This document shows positions 52,125-60,863 of a stretch of DNA of 64,000 nt, piece by piece. How positions within the stretch are numbered: position 1 is the first letter of the stretch; every line of letters starts with the position of its first letter. The notes beneath the pieces were generated by a model. The model was not told the DNA's origin. It did no database searches and worked only from the letters and a program-made list of their open reading frames with translations. The DNA lies in assembly GCA_963663735.2 (NCBI GenBank), contig CAXXHN010000002.1, forward strand, positions 744,001 through 808,000, in the 5' to 3' direction. The stretch is from G963663735 sp963663735 (lineage in GTDB: Bacteria > Acidobacteriota > UBA6911 > RPQK01 > JAPXNP01). Made by a program: the position numbers and the translations under genes.

Positions 52125-53132
52125 TTAGAACCTCTCTGCTACAAACTCTGCCAGGTCAACGATTCTGCAGGAATAACCCCATTCGTTGTCATACCAGGAG
52201 AGGATTTTTGCCATGTTGCCGCCAATTGTCTTGGTATAGCCAGCGTCAAAAATTGAAGAGTTGGAATTGCCAACAAAGTCAACAGAAACCAGGTCTTCGT
52301 CACAGTACTTCAGGTAACCCTTCATTTTGCCTTCAGCAGCTTCCTTAACAGCAGAGTTAATTGCCTCAGCAGTAGCGTCCTTGGCCAGGGTTGCGGTAAG
52401 GTCAACCACAGAAACTGTAGGAGTGGGAACGCGGATAGCGAATCCATCAAGCTTGCCCTTAAGGTCAGGCAATACCAGAGCAACTGCCGCTGCAGCGCCG
52501 GTTGTGGTCGGAATCATGGATAAGGCGGCGGCGCGGGCTCTTCTCAGGTCCTTGTGAGGAAAATCAAGAAGGCTCTGGTCATTGGTGTAGCTGTGAATTG
52601 TGGTCATCAGGCCTTTTTCAATCCCGAATGTATCATTAAGCACTTTTGCTACAGGAGCCAGGCAATTGGTGGTGCAGCTGGCATTGGAAATGATATTGTG
52701 CTCAGCCGGGTTATAAACATCTTCATTAACACCAAGCACGATAGTCACATCAGGATTCTTGGCAGGAGCTGTGATAAGAACCTTTTTTACATTGCCACGG
52801 AGATGTTTGCCGGCGTCCTCACGGGCGCGGAAAAATCCGGTACCTTCAACAACGATGTCCGCATCAACTTCTTCCCAGGGGATAAGGGCAGGATTGCGTT
52901 CAGAAAAAACTTTAACTTCCTTGCCGTTAATGTAGATGCATCCGTCTCCAGGTTTAACATCGGCTTTGAACTGGCCGAACATGGAGTCATATTTAAGAAG
53001 ATGAGCCAGGGTCTTCGCGTCAGTTAAGTCATTGATTGCTACGAATTCAAGCTCACGGCCCTGCTCAACACCTGCTCGCAGTACATTGCGGCCGATACGG
53101 CCAAACCCATTAATTGCTACCTTTGTTGCCAT
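52125..53132 (-). CDS. gap: Glyceraldehyde-3-phosphate dehydrogenase, type I
   Basis: NAD-dependent enzyme oxidising glyceraldehyde 3-phosphate. The Rossmann motif is INGFGRIGRNVLRA at the N terminus, and the catalytic Cys is in SNASCTTNCLAP with the His in the TTIHSYTNDQ region. RRARAAALSMIPTTTGAA and SWYDNEWGYSCRIVDL complete the signature. The start at 53132 (MATKVAING) is preceded by AGGGAG. The frame is open to 53198 without family likeness. It leads the gap-pgk-tpiA-secG-tRNA unit, with a promoter predicted about 130 bases upstream. Confidence 0.97.
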   Translation of the reverse strand: MATKVAINGFGRIGRNVLRAGVEQGRELEFVAINDLTDAKTLAHLLKYDSMFGQFKADVKPGDGCIYINGKEVKVFSERNPALIPWEEVDADIVVEGTGFFRAREDAGKHLRGNVKKVLITAPAKNPDVTIVLGVNEDVYNPAEHNIISNASCTTNCLAPVAKVLNDTFGIEKGLMTTIHSYTNDQSLLDFPHKDLRRARAAALSMIPTTTGAAAAVALVLPDLKGKLDGFAIRVPTPTVSVVDLTATLAKDATAEAINSAVKEAAEGKMKGYLKYCDEDLVSVDFVGNSNSSIFDAGYTKTIGGNMAKILSWYDNEWGYSCRIVDLAEFVAERF

Positions 53133-53606
53133 TGTTTTCTCCCTTTCTACAAAAAGAGCATTAAATTTATTCCCTGCCTGGTAAAACAGGAAAAACATAA
53201 ACGAATTTATACAGTATCCAATTTCGTCGGCTTAATTTTTATCATCCCCGGATACCATGGGTAATTATACCAGAACCCTCTTTTTGCAGTGCAAGTCGGG
53301 ACCCTCTAATTATAATGCGTTATTTTTAACCAGCTGCCCGTCAAGGAGACCGGTTCGGATGCCATGAAAAGAGGGGTTTTCATCATCTTGCCCGGCAAAA
53401 AAGTGAGGCCGGAAGTTTTCCAGTATCTGCAGCAGGCTGGATCATCCCGATGCTTCCATGCGCCTGTTCCGAATGATCCGATGAAGGATCCAAGATGATA
53501 TTTTGAGGGCAGGATTTTCCAAGGTTTGGGATTTAAAAATCCGGAAATTTATTAGGAAATATGGAATTCTGAGTTGTTGGTATGCGTGACTAAAAAGACC
53601 ACAGAT
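53133..53606. other. Intergenic region upstream of gap
   Basis: About 470 bases up to the end of the acyltransferase gene. It contains a predicted gap promoter and a 44-codon frame at 53364-53498 (plus, MKRGVFIILPGKK...). The AAGGAG ahead of that frame is too far away to support it. No RNA gene is recognised. Confidence 0.5.
53264..53294 (-). promoter_or_regulatory. Predicted promoter of the gap operon
   Basis: On the minus strand an extended -10 TGGTATAAT (TATAAT at 53269-53264) is preceded by TTGCAC (53294-53289) with a 19-base spacer. The long spacer is offset by the TG extension. Transcription would start near 53257, about 125 bases before the gap ATG. Confidence 0.5.
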
Positions 53607-54545
53607 TCACTTTTGTTCCTTCTCTGTATAAGGATCAGAGCCGCCTGGCTGGGTCTTGAATCTACGGTGCCCCCACAACCATCCTTCCGGAAATTCCCTG
53701 ATGGCATTTTCCAGGTGCTGGTTGTAGATAGCAGTATTAGCAACCAGGTCTTCTTCCTTGTTTCCGCTTTCGACGAATTCTATCAGGGGTGACATCTGAA
53801 TTATGTAGTGTCCCTTTTTCCTGTCGGGCAGGATAAAGGCGCTGATAACCGGGCACCTTGTTTTCATCACAATCGCTGCCAGGCCTGCGGATGTTGAGGC
53901 TGGTTTTCCAAACAGCGGAACATACACACCGTCCTTCTCCTGGACATTCTGGTCCAGGAGAATTCCGATTTCCTCGCTTTTTCTCAACAGCGACATCATT
54001 TGCCGCAATGCGCTCTGTTTTTGAATGATTCCGGTGCCGAATCTACTTCTCCCGGCAGAGAGCCATTCATCAAGGCAGGGGTTGTCAAGAGGCCTTACTA
54101 ATACATGCAGTCTGTGACCATGTGCGCCATGGGCGGTAGAGATCAGTTCCCAGCAGCCCAGGTGGGCAGTAAGGAAGATCAGCCCACGCCCTTCTTTCCT
54201 GGCTTCCAGATAATTTTGGTATGAGCTGTTATACCTGACCCTGCTTTTTAACTCAACGGGATCAATCTTGTGGAGCCGGCTCAATTCAACAGCGTGGGTG
54301 CCCAGCTGTCGAAAACTGTTATAAAGAACTTTTTTTCGCCATTTCAAAGATTTTTCCGGAAAAGCGATGGCAAGATTGACCATTCCTATTTTTCGGTGTT
54401 TGCTGTCAACTAAACAGAAAAGGGCTGCCGCGGCTTCACACAAGGGATAGGCGGCAAAACGAGGCAGCAGCGAAATCATCTTGAAAACCAGCTTTGCTGC
54501 CAGGCAAACCAGTCTGTCGCTCAACAAAATATCTTTTGAATCCAT
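53607..54545 (-). CDS. LpxL/HtrB-type Kdo2-lipid A acyltransferase family protein
   Basis: Membrane-associated acyltransferase that adds a secondary fatty acyl chain to lipid A precursors, or a related lysophospholipid acyltransferase. The catalytic HxxxxE motif is HLGCWE in LIFLTAHLGCWELIS. Further family segments are ILLDQNVQEKDGVYVPLFGK and the terminal EGWLWGHRRFKTQP. The start at 54545 (MDSKDILLSDR) gives 312 aa, close to LpxL. The frame is open to 54611, but the extra residues look non-coding. It lies downstream of a hot-dog thioesterase gene. Confidence 0.88.
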   Translation of the reverse strand: MDSKDILLSDRLVCLAAKLVFKMISLLPRFAAYPLCEAAAALFCLVDSKHRKIGMVNLAIAFPEKSLKWRKKVLYNSFRQLGTHAVELSRLHKIDPVELKSRVRYNSSYQNYLEARKEGRGLIFLTAHLGCWELISTAHGAHGHRLHVLVRPLDNPCLDEWLSAGRSRFGTGIIQKQSALRQMMSLLRKSEEIGILLDQNVQEKDGVYVPLFGKPASTSAGLAAIVMKTRCPVISAFILPDRKKGHYIIQMSPLIEFVESGNKEEDLVANTAIYNQHLENAIREFPEGWLWGHRRFKTQPGGSDPYTEKEQK

Positions 54546-54651
54546 AACTGCTTTTCTTTCAAGCCCAAACCGAGTGTGAAATCTGTCACAGAGGCAAGCT
54601 GCCGGAGCCATTCCCAGCTTGATTTCCTCACGACAGAGTAGGTCTATCTGT

Positions 54652-55053
54652 TTATATTAAGTATTTTTCTACTTTTTTGGGAAAACTTTTTACTTTTCCT
54701 TCCCTGTTTATAAACAAATGCTTTGTCCAGCCTTCAGCACAAATCTGATCACTTGCTTTGTCAATTACCTGGTAGGCAAAAATGCAGCTTCTTCGGCGGA
54801 ATTCCTGCAGGCAAGTGCGAACAAAAAACTCCTGATCGTAACGCAGACTATTAAGGTATCTGCAATGTGCTTCCACTACCGGCAAAAAAATTCCGTCTTC
54901 TTCTTCAATCCTGGAATAAGGATAGTTTCGAGAGCGACAGTATCCAGCTCTGGATACTTCGAACCAGACAAGATAGTTGGCATAATAGGCAACACCCATT
55001 TGGTCGGTCTCCGCATACCTGACCCTGAAGGGAATATCAACAAAATTTTCCAT
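54652..55053 (-). CDS. YbgC/FadM-type acyl-CoA thioesterase (hot-dog fold)
   Basis: Single hot-dog domain of 133 aa. The catalytic loop is RYAETDQMGVAYYANYLVWFE, with the Asp and the Met-Gly-Val pattern of 4-hydroxybenzoyl-CoA/YbgC thioesterases. SRAGYCRSRNYPYSRIEEED and SCIFAYQVIDK follow. In many bacteria ybgC sits at the start of the Tol-Pal cluster. Here it is about 5 kb away and beside the lipid A acyltransferase gene, which suggests a role in acyl chain handling. Substrate unknown. Confidence 0.9.
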   Translation of the reverse strand: MENFVDIPFRVRYAETDQMGVAYYANYLVWFEVSRAGYCRSRNYPYSRIEEEDGIFLPVVEAHCRYLNSLRYDQEFFVRTCLQEFRRRSCIFAYQVIDKASDQICAEGWTKHLFINREGKVKSFPKKVEKYLI

Positions 55054-55209
55054 GTAAACCTCTTAATTAAATTAAACAAACTCTATAATCAGGCAGCTTT
55101 TCCCGATATTACAGCCCTGGTCAGACTAATCTTTTACCAGGATCAGGATCAGTTTTTAATACTGGTTAATGTATGATGTTACAGGTTTATTATATTCCAG
55201 GTTAAAACT

Positions 55210-56496
55210 ATGAACAGGATTCTGCTTGTTAATCCACCTATATACGATTTTACAGCCTATGATTTCTGGCTGAAACCCTTTGGAATATTGAAGATTGGAG
55301 GGTACCTCAGGGATCAGGCTGAAATCAGACTTTTTGACTTTATGGACCGGAACCACCCTGCACTGGGACTGCCCCTGAAGCGTGATGAGTGGGGCCGGGG
55401 AAAATTTCCGGTTTGCCCTGTTGAAAAACCGGAAGCCCTGGAAGGTCCGCCAGGCAAATACCGGAGATTCGGGCTCTCCCCGGACCAGTTTGAATTAGAA
55501 CTGCTGGAAAACGGTCCTTTCGATTATGCGCTTGTGCAAACCGGTATGACTTACTGGTACCAGGGAACGCTTGAGGTCATTGCTGCGATCAGACGGCTTT
55601 CTCCTGCAACAAAAATAATTATTGGAGGCGTATACGCCACTCTTTGCCCGGACCATGCCCAATCCCTGGGAGCTGATTTTTGTTTTCCAGGCCTGGATCT
55701 TACTCCGCTCTGGAGTGTGCTGAATGCTGAACCAGACCTGGATCAGCCCCCTTTCTGGGAAGGCTATTCAAATCTGTCAGCCGGAGTGCTCAAATTAACC
55801 GAGGGATGTCCCTATCGATGTACCTATTGTTCAGTTTCCCAGGTTTACAAAGGCTTTAATATTAATAAGCTAAACTATTCCATTATGTCCCTGGAATCTG
55901 CAATCAGGCACGGGGCTTCGAATATGGTTTTTTATGACGATTCCCTGCTCTTCCGGTGGGAAGAAGCGTTGAAACCTTTTCTGGACACAGTCATCAGCAG
56001 AGGGATTAAGGTCAATTTTCATACACCGAATGCCCTGAATGCCAGAATGATTAATCGGGAAAATGCAGCCCTGATGGTAAAAGCAGGATTCCGGCATTTC
56101 TATCTTGGGTTTGAGAGTTCCTCCCGGGAGTGGCATGAAATCACCGGAGATAAGGTTTATTCAGAAGACCTGGCCAGGGCTGTTGATTTCCTGGTTGGGG
56201 CCGGGGCTGAACCTGACAAAATAGGTGCCTACATAATAATAGGTCATCCTGAAAGCAGTCTGCAGGATGTGGAAGGCTCAATTCGGTTCGCCGGAAGTCT
56301 TGGGGTCCAGGTTATGTTATCCGAATTCTCGCCGATTCCTGGAACCCCGGATGGAGACATATGTGAAAAATGGGTGAACATGAAAGAACCTCTGCAGCAC
56401 AATAAAATCCTCTTTACCACTACTTTTCTGGGCCATGATCAGACCCAGAGAATAAAAAATCTGTGCCGGGAACAGAATCGCAGAATAGCAAAATGA
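55210..56496 (+). CDS. B12-binding-like radical SAM protein
   Basis: The N-terminal part (NRILLVNPPIYDFTAYDFW) resembles the cobalamin-binding-like domain of the BchE/MiaB-like radical SAM group. The strict cobalamin DxHxxG motif is not evident. The radical SAM site is LTEGCPYRCTYCSVSQ, with Cys200, Cys204 and Cys207. The TIM-barrel part continues with GASNMVFYDDSLLFR and GFRHFYLGFESSSREWHE. There is no SPASM or TRAM domain. The substrate cannot be predicted. A small NIPSNAP-like gene follows about 145 bases downstream in the same direction. Confidence 0.88.
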   Translation: MNRILLVNPPIYDFTAYDFWLKPFGILKIGGYLRDQAEIRLFDFMDRNHPALGLPLKRDEWGRGKFPVCPVEKPEALEGPPGKYRRFGLSPDQFELELLENGPFDYALVQTGMTYWYQGTLEVIAAIRRLSPATKIIIGGVYATLCPDHAQSLGADFCFPGLDLTPLWSVLNAEPDLDQPPFWEGYSNLSAGVLKLTEGCPYRCTYCSVSQVYKGFNINKLNYSIMSLESAIRHGASNMVFYDDSLLFRWEEALKPFLDTVISRGIKVNFHTPNALNARMINRENAALMVKAGFRHFYLGFESSSREWHEITGDKVYSEDLARAVDFLVGAGAEPDKIGAYIIIGHPESSLQDVEGSIRFAGSLGVQVMLSEFSPIPGTPDGDICEKWVNMKEPLQHNKILFTTTFLGHDQTQRIKNLCREQNRRIAK

Positions 56497-56641
56497 CAAG
56501 GTAGGTTGCTTTTGGGATCATCTTGTTAGTGATGGTTTGTAAACAGCTTTTCCTGCAGGCAATCTTTTTGGACATGGGATTAATATATTTAATCTTCAGG
56601 ATAATACGATAGCAATGAGGGTAAAAATGAAGGAGATCGGA

Positions 56642-56965
56642 ATGGAAAGTAAATATCTGTTAAGGGTCCAGTATCGCCTGCGGGCTCACGATATGGCAAG
56701 CTTCGAGAAAATTCTTATCAACCAGGTAGTTCCACTGGCTGAAACACTCGGACTGAAACTAACGGGTGTATGGAGGTCATTTATTGGAAATTCAGGTGAG
56801 TATATTGAGCACTGGGAATTCGACTCAATGAATGAACTGGAAGAAGGCTGGAAAAAAATGATAGGCCATCCAGAGCTGCAGAAGATTTTTGAAACCACCG
56901 GCCCGATGGTTGAAGAAGAGAATTTTGCCGTGTATGAACCGATCTGGAAAAAACAGTCTGTTTGA
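56642..56965 (+). CDS. NIPSNAP-like dimeric alpha/beta-barrel protein
   Basis: Small 107-aa protein starting MESKYLLRVQYRLRAHD. The repeated pattern of a beta-strand with a charged helix, then GVWRSFIGNSGEYIEHWEFD, is typical of NIPSNAP/dimeric alpha-beta barrel domains. Known ones include small oxygenases and lipid-binding proteins, but most are uncharacterised. The start at 56642 has AAGGAG 7 bases upstream. The frame is open to 56615. It is probably co-transcribed with the radical SAM gene, with a gap of about 145 bases. Confidence 0.68.
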   Translation: MESKYLLRVQYRLRAHDMASFEKILINQVVPLAETLGLKLTGVWRSFIGNSGEYIEHWEFDSMNELEEGWKKMIGHPELQKIFETTGPMVEEENFAVYEPIWKKQSV

Positions 56966-57136
56966 TGAATGATTCCGGGTCAGGAGAAACATGGGGAAAC
57001 AATGCTGCTTCCAGACCGTAAATTGAAATTTTGAATTTCTCAATGGTCGGCGATTCTGCAATCCCACTCCACCACTCTCGCTTCCGCTGCTGGTCTTCAG
57101 TTCTCAGGATTTGTTGCGCCCTTTTCCAGGAATTGT

Positions 57137-58312
57137 TTATTCATAGATTATTCTCGTTCCAAGGTGAGTAACGGGCAGATACTTCCTGGCTGCCTCTACT
57201 GCTGCGCGGCTATAAATAATCCGGGACCGGTCTCCAATTTTTAATGAGGAGGATCCTCCAGATTCATCAGCTATGTAGAGTACGACCCCCCTGACCGCAC
57301 TGTGCTGCCTGAAATTCAGCTCTCCACTCCCCAGGTGCAGGAGAATTCCGTCCATTGAAAAGTTTCCTGCCAGCGTAATGTCTCCAGATGTTACCAGTAT
57401 TCCGGAAAAACTGGCCTTCAGGGGAATAGTGCCGGAATATTTAATCATGCCGCTGTAGGAGGGGGGTTCTTCCTCAGCGGCCAGGTAAGTGCCGAAGCTT
57501 TCGATATTATTCCTGAAATGATTCCAGAATATTGGAGATGATAAATATGCAAGGTTTGGATACCCTGCTATTTCCTCTCCGGAAATCGCGAACGGCAAGC
57601 TGCTGTCACGGCATTCTGGAGGAAGCTTGTCCGCTAAAATGTTGAGATCAGCACTTTGTGCCAAAGCAGCTTCACCAAGCAGCAGAACGGATGATTCTTC
57701 CCCTCCCTTGATTTGAAACTCGTTTCCTTCGAAACTCCAGTGCCCCTCTGGATCAAAACAAAGCAGGGGGCTGGGCAAAGTAAAGGGGTCTTCTTTCCTG
57801 AAGATTCCCTCGAGAAGTGTAACCTGGTTTTTCATATCAGGTAATTCGGACTCCAGTAATCCGTTTTTCACTGCTCCCATGCTTCTGACCCTGACTTCTC
57901 CATCCTGGTCCAGAAAGGGCGGTTCAATGCTGTTGTTGGATATTTTGATGAATACCTCCTGGCCCGATGCGGGAGAAAACCGGTAGAACCCGTCATCGTT
58001 ATTATTCTCCCAGGATGAAAAATCAACGGAGCGGGCTTCGGCGGGATCTATGGGATTCAGCGAATGGTTATCCAGGAGAACCGAGCCTGTTCCATCCGGG
58101 CCGACAAGTATTTTACTGATCTCCTTTTCAGCCAAAATCCGCCTGGCAGTGGCGAGGCCGGTTTCGGCTAACAGCAGGCTTTGCATCTGTGTTTCTGTAA
58201 ATTGGGTTGTTTTGATATGCAAAGAGGTTTTCAACAGGACATAATTCATGGAAGCCAGCATGACAAATATGACCAGAATCGCGGTTACAAGCACAAACCC
58301 TTTTTCTTTCAA
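57137..58312 (-). CDS. PilX/GspK-like pilus assembly protein
   Basis: N-terminal class III signal-like segment KEKGFVLVTAILVIFVMLAS without the Glu5 of major pilins. This is typical of PilX and GspK tip components. The long C-terminal part (391 aa total) has beta-rich segments such as GILVTSGDITLAGNFSMDG and AVRGVVLYIADES. It is the last of four overlapping minor-pseudopilin genes and shares an ATGA overlap with the upstream PilW-like gene. The exact tip role is inferred. Confidence 0.8.
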   Translation of the reverse strand: MKEKGFVLVTAILVIFVMLASMNYVLLKTSLHIKTTQFTETQMQSLLLAETGLATARRILAEKEISKILVGPDGTGSVLLDNHSLNPIDPAEARSVDFSSWENNNDDGFYRFSPASGQEVFIKISNNSIEPPFLDQDGEVRVRSMGAVKNGLLESELPDMKNQVTLLEGIFRKEDPFTLPSPLLCFDPEGHWSFEGNEFQIKGGEESSVLLLGEAALAQSADLNILADKLPPECRDSSLPFAISGEEIAGYPNLAYLSSPIFWNHFRNNIESFGTYLAAEEEPPSYSGMIKYSGTIPLKASFSGILVTSGDITLAGNFSMDGILLHLGSGELNFRQHSAVRGVVLYIADESGGSSSLKIGDRSRIIYSRAAVEAARKYLPVTHLGTRIIYE

Positions 58313-58950
58313 GGCAGTACCTCCGGAAAGAGATTATTCCCGGTATTCCATAACAACAGCCTGGTTTCGCTAAGCCCGGGCCGGAATGAATTCAGGAAAT
58401 CTTCCTTGTTAGTGAGTGTTATTGTGAGCAGACTGTCCCGATCCATACTTCCTTCGAATCCGGTAATCCCTTTCAGGAAAGGCTGAAAAGATCCTTTGCC
58501 GCTTCTGATTTTCAGCTCTTCTTTGTGCGCCCGAAATGAAATCTCCTCAAAACTGTCATTTGTATCTCCGTCCGGCAAACCGTCGTCGCCGCGGATATCT
58601 GCCTTAATCCCGATTTCATTAGTCCTTATAGACAGGTATTCATCGGGATTACCAAACATGTTCATTCCTGCCGCCTTTATCCACTGGCTGAGAAGGAGGG
58701 GTGCCAGGTGCTGGTTACTTCGGTTTTCCACAGAGGTGGATATGGCAGCCGACATTTCCTGTACCCTGATACAGACAGTAAAAAGAGCACCCATCAGAAC
58801 TGCGGAAATCGCCAGGCTGATCATAAGCTCAATCAGCGAGAATCCCAGCCGATTTATTTTTATTGAACCTTCCGGAGAAAAATCAGTTCCTCCCGGCCGT
58901 TCGCGATGTTTAATCGATGTTTTCAGATTCCGCTTCATCCTTAAGCTCAT
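58309..58950 (-). CDS. PilW-like minor pseudopilin
   Basis: Type IV pilus-like pseudopilin. The prepilin peptidase site is RLG|FSLIELMISLAISAVLMG, with Glu5 after cleavage, preceded by a long leader of about 36 residues. PilW-like proteins have such longer leaders and soluble domains. The start could also be at 58938 (MKRNLKTS). It overlaps PilV by 41 bases and the downstream PilX-like gene by 4 (ATGA), showing a compact operon. Confidence 0.85.
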   Translation of the reverse strand: MSLRMKRNLKTSIKHRERPGGTDFSPEGSIKINRLGFSLIELMISLAISAVLMGALFTVCIRVQEMSAAISTSVENRSNQHLAPLLLSQWIKAAGMNMFGNPDEYLSIRTNEIGIKADIRGDDGLPDGDTNDSFEEISFRAHKEELKIRSGKGSFQPFLKGITGFEGSMDRDSLLTITLTNKEDFLNSFRPGLSETRLLLWNTGNNLFPEVLP

Positions 58951-59179
58951 TCCGGGCCTCGTTTTCTAAAAGTTCCACCTGCGCCTCATTCCAGTGGGCA
59001 AGGTCTTCGTCCCATGTATCTTCTGAAACCTGTAAGGTGACCAGGCAGAACACAATTGTTTCCAGAGCGCACACAGAACCTGTAACTACCAGGACTACTG
59101 CTATCATCTGTTCCAGCAGCGAAAACCCCCTTTGCGGGGCTTTAAAAGACTTATTTCGGTTTATTACATGAATTCCCAC
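58910..59179 (-). CDS. PilV-like minor pseudopilin (short)
   Basis: Prepilin with cleavage site QRG|FSLLEQMIAVVLVVTGSV and Glu5. Only 89 aa, shorter than usual PilV, with an acidic C-terminal tail (EDLAHWNEAQVELLENEAR). It overlaps the upstream FimT-like gene by 16 bases. The short length may be natural or a truncation. Confidence 0.82.
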   Translation of the reverse strand: MGIHVINRNKSFKAPQRGFSLLEQMIAVVLVVTGSVCALETIVFCLVTLQVSEDTWDEDLAHWNEAQVELLENEARNELKDEAESENID

Positions 59180-59619
59180 CTTACCCTCCCCATTATGGAA
59201 ACAACCACTTTGACGCGGCCTTTCTCACCGGCAATGACGTAAGTACCAGAAGGTGTACAGGTTCCGGTACCGTAAAAAATAATTGGTTTTGATGGATGGC
59301 TGTTGAAATAGAGATGCCCCGGAAGCAGGAAGTCACCGAAACAGGCCCCCGAATATCGCAGTCTGAGGTTGCTGGATTTGCTGTCAGGCCCTAGGTGGAC
59401 CTCTACTGGAACACCGCAGGATATTGACGCAGCCCTGGCCCGGTTAAGTTCTCCACAAAAAGCCTGGGCCGACATCCTGAGCAGACTGTATTCACGACAT
59501 TTGTCCAGATAACTGATGCCTGTTGAGCTCAGCAGAATGATTACAGCGGTTATTATCAGAACTTCAAGTAATGTAAAACCGGCAAGGTTTATACTATTTT
59601 TCAGACATCTTATTTTCAT
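59164..59619 (-). CDS. FimT/GspH-like pseudopilin
   Basis: Prepilin with cleavage site LAG|FTLLEVLIITAVIILLS, Glu5 and a GspH-like soluble domain (AFCGELNRARAASISCGVPVE, then GRVKVVVSIMGRVRW). Length (151 aa) fits FimT. It is the first gene of the minor pseudopilin operon, which reads away from the SpoIIE-type phosphatase gene. No pilus motor, secretin or peptidase gene is in the window. Confidence 0.88.
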   Translation of the reverse strand: MKIRCLKNSINLAGFTLLEVLIITAVIILLSSTGISYLDKCREYSLLRMSAQAFCGELNRARAASISCGVPVEVHLGPDSKSSNLRLRYSGACFGDFLLPGHLYFNSHPSKPIIFYGTGTCTPSGTYVIAGEKGRVKVVVSIMGRVRWEFM

Positions 59620-59801
59620 CCTTTTTCTCTTATTGCCAATTACGTATCAAAAATCATTAAAACGAAATGCTGGCTTTTTTTTATAGATAAACAGCGTTTT
59701 TTACTAATGCAGAGCTGCCTGGCAAAGTATCTGTCCGGCCACAGGATATTTGTAAACTGACATATCTATGATTTATTCTTATTGACCGGAGACTGAAGTG
59801 C

Positions 59802-60737
59802 ATGGTTGATATCAGCGAAACAGAATTAAAACGGCTCGAAAAGCAGGATGAAGAACTGAGCAATTTTAAGGAAATAGCGGTTAACCTTGCCCCCAGTCCC
59901 GGTGATATACCTGAGATTAACGGGATAGATGTTTATGGGATTTCCATACCTCATTCCGGCGAAATGGGTGGGGATCACATCATCTATGTGGATTTCAAGA
60001 AAAGATATGATCTTGATGCCAGAATCAACCGGGCCATGAAAAAAGGCCAGCTTGATGTAGTCGCCAACCTTGATAAGTGCCGGCACCGGGCCGGAATCGC
60101 CCTGGCCGATGTTTCAGGGCACCAGATTACCGACGCCCTGCTTGCCCTGATGCTGCACCAGTCCTTTCTGCTGGGCTCTGTTTATGAACTGGAAAGAAGT
60201 GGTGAGATAACCACCCGGCTCTTTGAAAATATCAATACCCGGTTTTACAAATCATCAAGTGTAAATAAATTTGTGACTCTCATCTACGGAGAAATTTCTG
60301 AGGATGGCCGTTTCCGTTTCATATCCGCCGCCCAGCCGATGCCCGTTGTGTTTTCCCGGGAATTTGACAGGATTGTTGATATACATCCGGATTTACTGGA
60401 AACCTTTCCTCCAATCGGGACAATTCCCTCCTACGAAGACATCGACCGTAAAACAACCCAGACTGTTCTCGGATTTAAAGAAAAATACAGACAAAATGAT
60501 ATTGAACTCATGGGGAATGGAGATATCCTGCTTCTTTACACTGACGGGCTGTCTGAACTGAGTGACGGTATTCAGGATTATTTTCCAGATTCGCTGGAAA
60601 ACCTGTTGCGAAGGCATAAGGACAGTTCAGCCCGGCAGATAGCAGAAGCCCTGAAGGTTGATCTCCTGGCTTTTGCCTGTCCACACGATGACGTGAGTTT
60701 TGTAGTAATCAAGAAAACTGTTGCCGCTCCCGGTTAA
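59802..60737 (+). CDS. SpoIIE/RsbU-type PP2C serine phosphatase
   Basis: A 311-aa phosphatase with a short N-terminal part of about 35 residues (MVDISETELKRLEKQDEEL, possibly helical). The PP2C-like SpoIIE domain follows. Metal-binding Asp residues are in SGEMGGDHIIYVD (D58), ALADVSGHQ (D103), LLYTDGLSE and CPHDDVSFV. Members remove phosphate from anti-sigma antagonist proteins, controlling partner-switching. There is no sensor domain, so input must come from elsewhere. Its divergent pseudopilin operon suggests a possible link to surface appendages. No anti-sigma partner is in the window. Confidence 0.9.
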   Translation: MVDISETELKRLEKQDEELSNFKEIAVNLAPSPGDIPEINGIDVYGISIPHSGEMGGDHIIYVDFKKRYDLDARINRAMKKGQLDVVANLDKCRHRAGIALADVSGHQITDALLALMLHQSFLLGSVYELERSGEITTRLFENINTRFYKSSSVNKFVTLIYGEISEDGRFRFISAAQPMPVVFSREFDRIVDIHPDLLETFPPIGTIPSYEDIDRKTTQTVLGFKEKYRQNDIELMGNGDILLLYTDGLSELSDGIQDYFPDSLENLLRRHKDSSARQIAEALKVDLLAFACPHDDVSFVVIKKTVAAPG

Positions 60738-60863
60738 GCTGACCTGAAATTGGATGTGTATAGCAGTCTTTTGGCCGATCCAAAATATCGAATGGAGATC
60801 ATCGAAAATGGTCTAATTCGACACTCTCACTTTTCCGAGATCAGTTCTGGTTGATACTTCAAC

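Noticed and set aside
53364..53498. 44-codon frame upstream of gap
   Set aside because: Poorly placed Shine-Dalgarno and no conserved pattern. Kept only as a note in the intergenic entry.
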